This document shows, in pieces, positions 15,901 to 21,359 of a DNA stretch of 21,359 nt. The notes under the pieces are model-generated. The model was given only the letters and a program-made list of their open reading frames with translations, did no database searches and was not told the origin of the DNA. Each line of letters opens with the position of its first letter. The first letter of the stretch is position 1. Both the position numbers and the translations under genes were made by a program. Location of the stretch: NCBI GenBank assembly GCA_905214425.1, contig CAJMLY010000031.1, positions 1-21,359 of the forward strand. The letters run 5' to 3'. This DNA comes from an uncultured bacterium (lineage in GTDB: Bacteria > Actinomycetota > Coriobacteriia > Coriobacteriales > Coriobacteriaceae).

Positions 15901-16768
15901 GGGACGAGCTACCAGCCGTATAGGCAAACTCAATCTTCTGCCCCTGGGTGAGCTTGACGCTGCTCGCGCCAACCGAGGAAGACGCGCCGTCGACGAACAG
16001 CTGCCAGAAGGCATAAGTCGTCGGATCGTAGGCAAGCGTGCGACCATCACTCGGGGATGTGATGCTTTCGAGGTAGAAACCGTATGCCGTGTTCGGTTCG
16101 TACTTCGCCTTGAAGCCCGTCTTCTCCTGCAGCTTAATGAAGGCATCCGCAGCCGTCGCGCCCTCGTCGAGCTTGAGCTGCGTAGGTGCCACCCAGGTCT
16201 GAGCCTTGCCGTCAGCATCGGTGCCGATAATCGAGAACGAGACCTCGACCTGCTTCTTGGCGACATCGCCGGTTTCTGTCGGGTTCTCTGTCTGAACGGC
16301 AGCCGCGGCGGCAGATCCCGCTTGGCCAGCGGATGCCGTCGAAGACTGCTCGCTCGTGGCAGGGCTCTCCCCCGTCGCCGAGCCTTCGTCGCCAGTTGCT
16401 GCCTCTGTTATGGCTGCACTAGCTGCAGGCGCGCCCTCGGAATCCGAAACCTCGGCGCCGCTCTGCTCAGCGGTACCGCCCGCAAGCGCTGCGTCCTCGC
16501 CCGGCGTCGCAGCCTGAGCCACAGCCTCGGCAATGCCCTCGGCGCCCTCGGCCCACAGCTGAGCCGGCGTGGTGCCAAAGGCCATCGCGAAGGCCAGGAA
16601 TGCCACCAGGCCGCGCTTGGCTACGCCGCGCGCAATTGCGCCACGGCGATGCGAGACGCGCTCGCGCTCGTCCTCAAACATATCCAATTGTCCCCCATTG
16701 TCTGTACTTGGAGCGTTGCCTTGAGGCTGCCCCACGTCATCGCGCATGTTGCGCTCGAGTTCCCCCAT
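12902..16768 (-). CDS. Large surface protein: four Transcobalamin-like_C repeats, PQQ-type propeller, InlB-type repeat, stalk and anchor
   Basis: A 1288-residue exported protein. After a charged 50-residue start comes a hydrophobic signal segment (about 52-66, possible cleavage near AQLWA) and an Ala/Ser/Glu-rich linker (75-170). Four Transcobalamin-like_C (DUF4430) repeats follow at about 174-287, 297-399, 410-517 and 528-636, each with a YW-x-L/F-x-hydrophobic-N/D-G strand such as YWQLFINGK. A PQQ-like beta-propeller occupies about 685-1065, with repeats like GFVYIATENELIKIDSSTGK. An InlB-type repeat lies at 1068-1135 (GYTFGGWYTDEACT). A Gly/Ser linker and a Lys/Ser/Asp stalk (1190-1240) lead to a membrane segment (1264-1284) ending KRR. 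No LPxTG is present; the matching place reads EQETG. AAGGAGG six bases before the ATG at 16768 fixes the start; the frame extends upstream only through riboswitch RNA. The riboswitch makes corrinoid capture the likeliest role. Confidence 0.9.
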   Translation of the reverse strand: MGELERNMRDDVGQPQGNAPSTDNGGQLDMFEDERERVSHRRGAIARGVAKRGLVAFLAFAMAFGTTPAQLWAEGAEGIAEAVAQAATPGEDAALAGGTAEQSGAEVSDSEGAPAASAAITEAATGDEGSATGESPATSEQSSTASAGQAGSAAAAAVQTENPTETGDVAKKQVEVSFSIIGTDADGKAQTWVAPTQLKLDEGATAADAFIKLQEKTGFKAKYEPNTAYGFYLESITSPSDGRTLAYDPTTYAFWQLFVDGASSSVGASSVKLTQGQKIEFAYTAGSSSPVVKDQVAANVTVIGRDAQGKTQTWVDNAQYVVTSGSSALDLTKVALEANDIDAVAAGSFILSLKYNGVELGTPQDYSTYWQLFINGKSSDYTADNVTIHAGDTVTWFYGGWGDQLPSDSVHASVQVLGKDKDGKQQVWASTGQTSLKAGSTAKDLLEQVGLTLDAGESSWGWFLNGIYSPFDGKSYCGYDAATNSYWRFYVNGKFADVGAGAYELHEGDAVTFMYGADADALPGQVFGSADVIGPDVNGNNTRWGTASNVSLPEGSTAQNLIEAVLKAKGVAYNGSQSGEYWFLNSITSPFDHKPYGWDAATNKYWHLYINGEPSLLCANQITLKSGDKVTLAYTTDNSPMPDPDKIVVDPSATTPDWDAEWAGYGNSGNGSTVTDAKTPAQAAGLKWAFDWKAESGQQYANCSEPVIANGFVYIATENELIKIDSSTGKKVASAPLASKVSYTSRPIYTNGLIIVPLNGGAVQAITADKLICKWLTPGLTDLTQSSCTVVSDGEYVYVGSVDISYDENYNATYGNGSLKRIKIATGEVSWQNIDPAEGYYWTGAALTDKYAIVPTSAGTLKCIDKTTGDVVSTMKLGAVANADCIADPSNGSTFYQMTHDGKLHVISLSAKGVLSEQKTVDLGLTNNLSAPAVSGDNLIVGGQTATDSALVLYNLKTGKTTMVAAADGKALPAGLNGIAATPLVSVQGGKTYVYFTVNSADSKDYVNYSAGGGVYRYTLGDAEATQIYDAAGHYQYCDSPVIADASGNLYYINDSGTLFKLGAVESWTVAFNSNGGPACDTKFVATADGKLVKPADPTRDGYTFGGWYTDEACTQAYDFSTPVTADLTLYAKWTKNAVNPGGNGGAGSNGGGGSGTGTGSGTGAGSGSGSKGGAVAPGHKPTTKTTVSTKTETKDNKSDKKDSDKSDKKDEKKSDKKSDKKDSKSDKKSDKKSDSKSDTGAASTTTAKKSSSASEQETGTNPLAIVGVAAGVIGLAIVGVFVFTKRR

Positions 16769-16796
16769 CGGGGTCCTCCTTCCCTCCAGAGCCCTA

Positions 16797-16830
16797 TGCA
16801 CACCGGCGGCATACGCCGCGGCAACGTGCA
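16797..16830 (-). promoter_or_regulatory. Hairpin between riboswitch aptamer and ribosome-binding site (candidate expression platform)
   Basis: TGCAC at 16797-16801 pairs with GTGCA at 16826-16830, and inside it GCGGC at 16806-16810 pairs with GCCGC at 16815-16819. It sits directly between the aptamer and the AAGGAGG site at 16775-16781. No T-run follows, so control of translation start is more likely than termination. Confidence 0.5.
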
Positions 16831-16831
16831 A

Positions 16832-17002
16832 GATGGGAGGCGATCCGACTTAACCTTAACGGCTCAGGCGCGCCGTCCGATCTGCGACGCGAACATCCCG
16901 AGCCAAGAGGAATTACGGTTACTGGTACAGCCGGGGACTTGCACCCCGATTCTCCCAAACGCGCAGGAAAACCGCGCATTCGTGCGTCTCCGCACCACCA
17001 TC
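16832..17002 (-). promoter_or_regulatory. Cobalamin (B12) riboswitch
   Basis: Read on the minus strand, the core shows GGGAGAAT, then GGGGTGCAAGTCCCC, then GGCTGTACCAGTAACCGTAA (about 16955-16914). This has the order and spacing of the conserved cobalamin aptamer core (GGGAA..GGTG.AA..CCC..GG.CTGT.CC.G..ACTGTAA). The conserved 3' element AAGTCGGATCGCC is present near 16852-16840. A GATGG (17002-16998) pairs with CCATC (16836-16832), closing the aptamer. It precedes the start codon of the large Transcobalamin-like_C protein by about 64 bases. In this class, bound adenosyl- or methyl-cobalamin turns expression off, so the operon should be made when B12 is scarce. Confidence 0.9.
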
Positions 17003-17012
17003 TAGGCCATCG

Positions 17013-17041
17013 ATTATTACCGTCAAAATGGTATCACGCAA
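17013..17041 (-). promoter_or_regulatory. Candidate sigma-70-type promoter for the riboswitch operon
   Basis: On the minus strand TTGCGT (17041-17036), a 17-nt spacer and AATAAT (17018-17013) would start transcription near 17006, just before the aptamer closing stem at 17002. The -35 box is weak but the geometry fits. An alternative (TTGACG, 16 nt, TAGATG) would start inside the aptamer and is less likely. Confidence 0.5.
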
Positions 17042-17067
17042 AAGGGCCTCGCACGCAGGCGAAGCCC
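17040..17067 (-). terminator. Rho-independent terminator after the UbiB-like gene
   Basis: On the minus strand GGGCTTCG (17067-17060) pairs with CGAGGCCC (17051-17044) with one G-U and an 8-nt loop, followed by TTTT. It lies about 50 bases after the stop codon and overlaps the -35 box of the next promoter. Confidence 0.75.
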
Positions 17068-17118
17068 ATGGTAAAAGCTATTGTTTGCGATAGGAAAATG
17101 CGGTGACGGTCGCAGACT

Positions 17119-18882
17119 CTAGTGCTTGCCGCCGTGGCTGTTGAGCCAGATATTGCGGCCCAGCATAAGTGCCAGCACCAGCGCGCTCACGTAGCCCATA
17201 AAGCCAATGACTGGGATACCAAACACAACCGGCTCGATGCGCGCGTAGTACACCACCGACGAACCGATAAACAGGCCGGCAATCACAATTGCCATCGACA
17301 TGCGGTCGATAATCCCACCCAGCTGTCGCAGCGCCTTATCGCTGCTCATGATCTGCGTGTTCACCTTAAGCTGGCCGCGTGTGAGCATACGCGAAGCCAG
17401 GCCCAGATACTCAGCCGCCTCGAGTGAGCCCTTCGCCGCGCGATAACTGCTCGCCGCAAAGTCGCGACTCATATCGCGCACGCGCGCATAGGTGCTCTTC
17501 TCGTTTTTGATGTGTGCCTGAATGATCTGGATCATGTTGACGTCGGGCATGTACTCGGTCAGCAGGCCCTCGAGCGTCACCATGCCGCGGGCGAACATCG
17601 TCACCACGCTCGGCAACTCAACGTCATTTTTGCGCGCGAGGTTTAACAGCGAGGTCAAAAACTCGCCGATATCTAGGTCCTTAAGGTCAAGGCCCGCAAA
17701 GTCAGCCACGATAAAGTCCAAATCGGACAAAAACGCTGAATGATCGAGCTCGGCCGAGTCGCCACGCGTCACGGCGAAGCGCATGAGCGAATCCTTGAGC
17801 TTGGGCACGTCGCCCTCGGCCACAGCGAAAATCATGTCCTTGACGATACCGCGGTCGTGGCTCGACATGCGTCCGACCATACCCAAGTCGATAAAGTAAA
17901 CGATGCCGTCCTTGAGAATGATGTTTCCCGCATGCGGGTCAGCATGGAAAAAGCCATCGTCGAGCACCTGTGTCGAGTAGTCCTCGACGATTGCGGCACC
18001 GATCTTTTCCAAGTCATAGCCCTCGGCCACCAAGCGTTCAGGATCGGCGATCGAAATGCCGTCAACGTAGTCCATAACCACCACGTGCTCGGTGCACAGG
18101 TCCAGATAGGATTTAGGGCACGTCACGCCATGAACGCTCTTATGGAACTCGTAGAAGTCGTTGAGGTTTTTGGCCTCGGCCAAAAAGTTGGTCTCCTCGC
18201 GAAACGAGGTCCACAACTCCTCGACTACGCCGTGCAGGTCAACGAATTGATCGGTGTTGACGAACTTGGAAACGATACGCACCACCGAGCGGATGATATC
18301 GATATCCTGTGCCATAACCTGCTGCGCACCGGGGCGCTGCACCTTGACGGCCACGTCCTCGCCCGTCACCAGACGAGCGCGGTGCACCTGCGCGAGCGAT
18401 GCGCTACCAAGCGGGTTGGGGTCGATCGCATCGAACATCTCCCCCAGGCGCAGGCCGTATTCTTCCTCCAGGCAGCGAAGCACCACCTCGTACGGCACCG
18501 GCTCCACGTCGGAACGCAGACGGCGCAGCTCATCGCAAAAGCGCTGCGGCAGAATCTCGGACCGGTTGGACAGAATCTGCCCCATCTTGACGAACATGGG
18601 GCCGAGCTCCTCGAGCAGGCGGCGCAAGCGGACCGGCGTGAGGTTATCCCACACACGGTACTTTTTGACCAAGCGAACAATCTGCCCAATGCGCTCGCGG
18701 CGACCCGCCGGCGTGAGTTGGTATTCCTCATCCGGCGCCATCGCGTCGGGCTCCTCGGGGACCATATCGACAGCGCGCGGCTTCTTGCGAGCGCCCGAAA
18801 CGGCGGCCTCGACCTCGTCGGCAACCGCCGCCTCGTCACCCAAGGGATCTAGATTGTTGTAATCGGTGGTGGAATCTGCCAT
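17119..18882 (-). CDS. ABC1/AarF/UbiB family atypical kinase-like protein
   Basis: A 587-residue member of the UbiB/ABC1 family, atypical protein-kinase-like ATPases best known for supporting isoprenoid quinone synthesis and lipid handling. Motifs in order: KMGQ at 99-102 (the KxGQ extension), GSASLAQVH at 159-167 (Ala-rich loop replacing the P-loop), VAVKVQRPG at 177-185 with the ATP-binding lysine, EETN at 229-232, HADPHAGN at 313-320 (catalytic loop) and DLG at 332-334 (metal site). Two hydrophobic segments close the protein (about 534-551 and 557-577), as is common in the family. The first 50 residues are acidic and probably flexible. It begins 8 bases after the stop of the phasin-like gene, so the two form an operon. 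With ubiquinone unlikely in this lineage, menaquinone or lipid metabolism is a guess only. Confidence 0.93.
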   Translation of the reverse strand: MADSTTDYNNLDPLGDEAAVADEVEAAVSGARKKPRAVDMVPEEPDAMAPDEEYQLTPAGRRERIGQIVRLVKKYRVWDNLTPVRLRRLLEELGPMFVKMGQILSNRSEILPQRFCDELRRLRSDVEPVPYEVVLRCLEEEYGLRLGEMFDAIDPNPLGSASLAQVHRARLVTGEDVAVKVQRPGAQQVMAQDIDIIRSVVRIVSKFVNTDQFVDLHGVVEELWTSFREETNFLAEAKNLNDFYEFHKSVHGVTCPKSYLDLCTEHVVVMDYVDGISIADPERLVAEGYDLEKIGAAIVEDYSTQVLDDGFFHADPHAGNIILKDGIVYFIDLGMVGRMSSHDRGIVKDMIFAVAEGDVPKLKDSLMRFAVTRGDSAELDHSAFLSDLDFIVADFAGLDLKDLDIGEFLTSLLNLARKNDVELPSVVTMFARGMVTLEGLLTEYMPDVNMIQIIQAHIKNEKSTYARVRDMSRDFAASSYRAAKGSLEAAEYLGLASRMLTRGQLKVNTQIMSSDKALRQLGGIIDRMSMAIVIAGLFIGSSVVYYARIEPVVFGIPVIGFMGYVSALVLALMLGRNIWLNSHGGKH

Positions 18883-18890
18883 CTGCGCTG

Positions 18891-19307
18891 CTACTCGGCC
18901 TCTTCGGTATCCTTCGCATCGTCGGGCTCAACGGACTCGACGGGCACCGAGGTCACGTTGTCCTCGACCGAATCGACGATGTCGCGCACATGGGCCAGGA
19001 AGGCCGTGCGCTCAGGGGCGGTCATAACGCGGACGCGAGCCAGAATGAGCTCGTCGAGCACGCGCTGGGCCGCGGTCTCGCCCTGCATGCCCAAGCGCTC
19101 GGTCAGATCGGAGATGGTACCGCCGGCCTGCTCGAACATGTCGGACACGCTGCGGGCGATATCGGGGGTGGCGGTGTCCTTGCGCACCTGCTCGCCTTTG
19201 GTGTTAAGGTCGTCGAGGACCTTCTTGCCGCCTTCGACAGCAACGGCGGCAGCGCCGAAACCCACGTTGATGGCGCCGTTAACAAGCTGATCGAGTTTCA
19301 TAACCAT
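18891..19307 (-). CDS. Phasin-like helical protein
   Basis: A 138-residue protein resembling the phasin / polyhydroxyalkanoate-granule-associated family. A short N-terminal hydrophobic stretch (VNGAINVGFGAAAVAVEGGKK) leads into a long amphipathic helix (about 25-110) and an acidic tail ending DAKDTEEAE. No enzyme motif is seen. Phasins coat storage granules; no polymer synthase is in the window, so this may instead be a membrane- or lipid-associated helper of the UbiB-like protein encoded 8 bases downstream. GGAG lies six bases before the ATG at 19307, which decides the start; a TTG four codons earlier overlaps that site. Family assignment is moderate. Confidence 0.7.
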   Translation of the reverse strand: MVMKLDQLVNGAINVGFGAAAVAVEGGKKVLDDLNTKGEQVRKDTATPDIARSVSDMFEQAGGTISDLTERLGMQGETAAQRVLDELILARVRVMTAPERTAFLAHVRDIVDSVEDNVTSVPVESVEPDDAKDTEEAE

Positions 19308-19342
19308 GGTTGTCTCCAATCACAAACAACTGCATTGGCGTT

Positions 19343-19372
19343 CTTGTACCCAAGATTGAGCGAAAGCGACAA
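19343..19372 (-). promoter_or_regulatory. Candidate promoter of the phasin-UbiB operon
   Basis: TTGTCG (19372-19367), an 18-nt spacer and TACAAG (19348-19343) on the minus strand lie about 35 bases before the ATG at 19307. Both boxes are imperfect. Confidence 0.35.
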
Positions 19373-19406
19373 AGCGTTTTAGCGCTATTCGATCGACGGG
19401 AAATCC

Positions 19407-20930
19407 CTACCTCACGTTGTCGTTCATCGCGAAAGAGTTCTTCATGGCGCAGCTCGTGGTGTAAAGCACCTTGCCCAGCAGGGCATCGGTCTCCACGCGA
19501 ACACGCTCGGCAAAGGCCTCGTTGGCGCGTGCAAGCTCGGCAGGCACCTCGACCTCGGGCAGAGCGGCTACGGCAACGTCGACGTCATGGATCTGCTTGT
19601 GGCCCATGCCACCGACCTTCTCCTGATAATCCTCGACCGCGCGGCCGCACTCATGGAAACGGACGTCGGCCAGGGCGCCAATCAAGCGATTGGCCCAGTA
19701 GAAGTTCTCGGATGTCACGCGCGCCTGGGTGTCTGCGTAGTACTCGGGCATGGTCTCGACGTTGGCGTACAGCGGAACCAGCACGTTGAACGAGTTGGAG
19801 CCAAAGGCCATCCACTGCACGGCGCGATAGGCCGGCTGCGCATAGGGGCGCAGCTGCAGCACGGCGAGCTGGCTGTTGCGGTTGATGCCGATGGGACGGT
19901 AGGCACCGCGCGTGGCGGGCGTGCCCTTGCTGCCGTAGCAGTCGTACTCCGTGCCCTGGTAGTGGCTCGAAAGCACGTACTTAATGTCCTCGATGGTCAC
20001 CTTGCGCTCGGGCACGCGGCTCCAGGGGATATCGTCGCTCTCGGGCGTGTAGTCGGCGTCGGGGCCATCCCACACGTCGCTGGGGTTGAGGCAGCGCTGC
20101 ATGTACCACGCGCGCGGCGTGTTGTAGACGTGGTCGCTGTCGCTGTGCGAGCCAAAGGCCTCGCGCGGGTTAAAGACCGCAGCCGGGCCGTCGCCCTCGA
20201 CGCCCAGCGTCAGGTCCAGATGCCACTCGGCCATCCAGGCGCGCAAGTCGGCGGAGCACATGTGGTCGGCCTGGGCGCCCTCGGCGTCATCCAGGTCAAA
20301 GCTGTCGATACCCAGCTGGTTGGGCATGGTCACATAGGCGTCGTCAGGCACGCGCTTGGCAATCCAGTGGTGACCACCGATGGTCTCGAGCCACCAGATC
20401 TCGTCCACATCACTAAAGGCGATGCCGTTGTTCTCGTAGGTGCCGTAGCGCTCGAGCAGGTCGCCCAGGATACGAACGCCGTCGCGGGCGGACTTAGCGT
20501 ACGGCAGGACCAGGGTCACCATGTCCTCCTCGCCCAGGCCACCGGGCTGTGCCGGGACGTATCCGTCCTCGCCTTCGTTGCCCTTGGCGGGTACGTAGTC
20601 GACGAGCGGGTCGGCGCCGCAGACGCGCTCGTTGGTGGTGAGCGTCTCGGTTGCGGACATGCCCACATTGAGCTCGTTGAAACCGGCCTCGGCCCAGATG
20701 CCGTGGCCCGGGACAACATCGGGGACACTCGTGTAGCGCATGGGGTTATCGGGCAGCTCAACGGTCAGGTGACTCAGGACGCTCGTGTAGACGCGCGGCT
20801 GCTCGTCGGGATGCACCACGCGCATACGCTTGGGCTCAAACACCCCGTTGGACGAGTCCTCGTTACGCGCGACAAGCGTCGACCCGTCGTAGCTCGCGTT
20901 CTTACCGACCAGAATCGTTGTGCACGGCAT
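19407..20930 (-). CDS. C69 family dipeptidase
   Basis: A 507-residue dipeptidase of peptidase family C69 (U34), Ntn-type hydrolases that cleave dipeptides using an N-terminal cysteine. The protein begins MPCTTILVGKNAS, so removal of Met-Pro would expose Cys3 as the nucleophile, as in PepD-like members with very short pro-parts. ARNEDS at 21-26 and GFNELNVGMSATET further on are typical family stretches. No signal peptide is present, so it is probably cytosolic. AAGGAGG touches an ATG at 20936 but lies six bases before the ATG at 20930; the latter also puts the cysteine at position 3, so it is preferred. It is followed by the phasin-UbiB genes on the same strand after a 99-base gap. Its role is probably to supply amino acids from imported peptides. 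Confidence 0.92.
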   Translation of the reverse strand: MPCTTILVGKNASYDGSTLVARNEDSSNGVFEPKRMRVVHPDEQPRVYTSVLSHLTVELPDNPMRYTSVPDVVPGHGIWAEAGFNELNVGMSATETLTTNERVCGADPLVDYVPAKGNEGEDGYVPAQPGGLGEEDMVTLVLPYAKSARDGVRILGDLLERYGTYENNGIAFSDVDEIWWLETIGGHHWIAKRVPDDAYVTMPNQLGIDSFDLDDAEGAQADHMCSADLRAWMAEWHLDLTLGVEGDGPAAVFNPREAFGSHSDSDHVYNTPRAWYMQRCLNPSDVWDGPDADYTPESDDIPWSRVPERKVTIEDIKYVLSSHYQGTEYDCYGSKGTPATRGAYRPIGINRNSQLAVLQLRPYAQPAYRAVQWMAFGSNSFNVLVPLYANVETMPEYYADTQARVTSENFYWANRLIGALADVRFHECGRAVEDYQEKVGGMGHKQIHDVDVAVAALPEVEVPAELARANEAFAERVRVETDALLGKVLYTTSCAMKNSFAMNDNVR

Positions 20931-21011
20931 GCGCATCCTCCTTGAGCGAAGAAATCAAACGGCAACAGTGTATCGCTTCGACGCAAAAAGGGCGAAACCA
21001 CGGCACCGGCA

Positions 21012-21252
21012 ACCCCTGTGGTCAAAAAATGCCAAATATGAGTACTGTCACCAATTTAGTAACAGCAATTTTGCTACGCATGGGTGTCGGAAGTCTACAT
21101 TTGTTCAAAAATTAGATGATGTAATTCCCCATAGGTCCAATAAAATAGGCTCTCTATCGATAATAAATATCGTTAGAGAGCCAAATTAACCTAAAATATA
21201 TGTGACTATCTTGGCAACACTACTCATATTTGGCATTTTCTGCCCACGGGGT
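21012..21252. mobile_element. AT-rich element with long terminal inverted repeats (candidate MITE)
   Basis: The ends are inverted copies. AAAATGCCAAATATGAGTA at 21026-21044 is matched perfectly by its complement at 21221-21239 (19 bp). Similarity continues outward through CCCCTGTGG (21013-21021) versus CCACGGGG (21244-21251) and inward, with mismatches, to about 21066 and 21199. The interior is visibly AT-rich against a GC-rich genome, encodes no convincing protein and carries its own strong hairpin. No clear target duplication is seen at the edges. It could be a miniature transposable element, a dispersed regulatory repeat or a structured RNA. Confidence 0.55.
21148..21182. repeat. Internal hairpin of the AT-rich element
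   Basis: GGCTCTCTA (21148-21156) pairs with TAGAGAGCC (21174-21182); after one T-T mismatch the stem continues as CGATA with TATCG around a 5-nt loop. Read on the minus strand it is followed by TATTTTATT, so it could act as a weak terminator in that direction. Confidence 0.6.
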
Positions 21253-21294
21253 ATAGAACTAACCCCTCAAACAGCTTCAAAACGCCTATTTCGA

Positions 21295-21316
21295 TGCGCG
21301 CTCGGGGTAGCGCGCA
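21295..21316. other. GC-rich hairpin near the right edge
   Basis: TGCGCGCT (21295-21302) pairs perfectly with AGCGCGCA (21309-21316) around a 6-nt loop. No gene is seen in 21253-21359, so its role is unclear. Confidence 0.4.
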
Positions 21317-21328
21317 GAGATGTGGTGT

Positions 21329-21354
21329 AAGAGGCGGGGCATGCCCCGCCTCTT
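21329..21354. terminator. 26-bp palindrome at the right edge, possible terminator
   Basis: AAGAGGCGGGGCA and its exact complement form a 26-bp perfect palindrome. On the plus strand it continues CTCTT before the window ends. It may terminate a gene lying to the right on the minus strand, or be a dispersed palindromic repeat; the adjacent gene is outside the window. Confidence 0.45.
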
Positions 21355-21359
21355 CTCTT

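Noticed and set aside
16769..16831. 21-residue upstream extension of the large surface protein
   Set aside because: It would start right at the riboswitch edge without a ribosome-binding site, while AAGGAGG precedes the ATG at 16768.
14948..17005. Plus-strand open frame (685 codons) opposite the Transcobalamin-like_C repeats and riboswitch
   Set aside because: Antisense shadow of the repeats, running through the riboswitch; no recognisable protein features.
21253..21359. tRNA-like folding of the right-edge hairpins
   Set aside because: No T-arm consensus (GGTTCGA) or acceptor geometry could be found; only two independent stems.

Overview
The window looks like a chromosomal segment of a high-GC Gram-positive gut bacterium of the Coriobacteriia, most likely Collinsella. 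This is inferred from the GC-rich coding style, the protein types and a cobalamin riboswitch ahead of large Transcobalamin-like_C (DUF4430) surface proteins; there is no rRNA or other taxonomic marker here. I see no CRISPR array, tRNA, transposase or phage gene. Nearly all of it is well packed, intact coding sequence.

Layout. 1-163: nested palindromes at the 3' end of queA. 163-2597 (minus): a putative operon reading DUF3267 membrane zincin, queH, queA; queA and queH encode the last two steps of queuosine tRNA modification. 2730-6043 (plus): a divergent methionyl-tRNA-synthetase-like enzyme, then a NOL1/NOP2/Sun RNA m5C methyltransferase. 6068-6238 (minus): a 56-residue membrane protein. 6430-7521 (plus): a TIM-barrel protein of unknown function with an acidic N-terminal extension, ended by a clear terminator. 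7602-8492 (minus): a DegV lipid-binding protein. 8813-10729 (plus): class III fructose-1,6-bisphosphatase. 10808-11830 (plus): two paralogous GtrA-family membrane proteins, each followed by a terminator.

The most interesting part is 11930-17041 (minus). A promoter and a cobalamin riboswitch lead into a 1288-residue exported protein with four Transcobalamin-like_C repeats, a PQQ-type beta-propeller, an InlB-type repeat, a charged stalk and a C-terminal membrane anchor. The stop codon of that gene directly abuts the start of a second gene, encoding a membrane-anchored protein with one more Transcobalamin-like_C domain, and a strong terminator follows. The natural reading is a vitamin-B12-repressed cell-surface corrinoid-capture operon.

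17119-19307 (minus): an ABC1/UbiB-type kinase-like protein behind a phasin-like helical protein. 19407-20930 (minus): a C69 family dipeptidase. 21012-21252: an AT-rich non-coding element with long inverted terminal repeats and an internal hairpin, a candidate MITE. Two more hairpins lie near the right edge.
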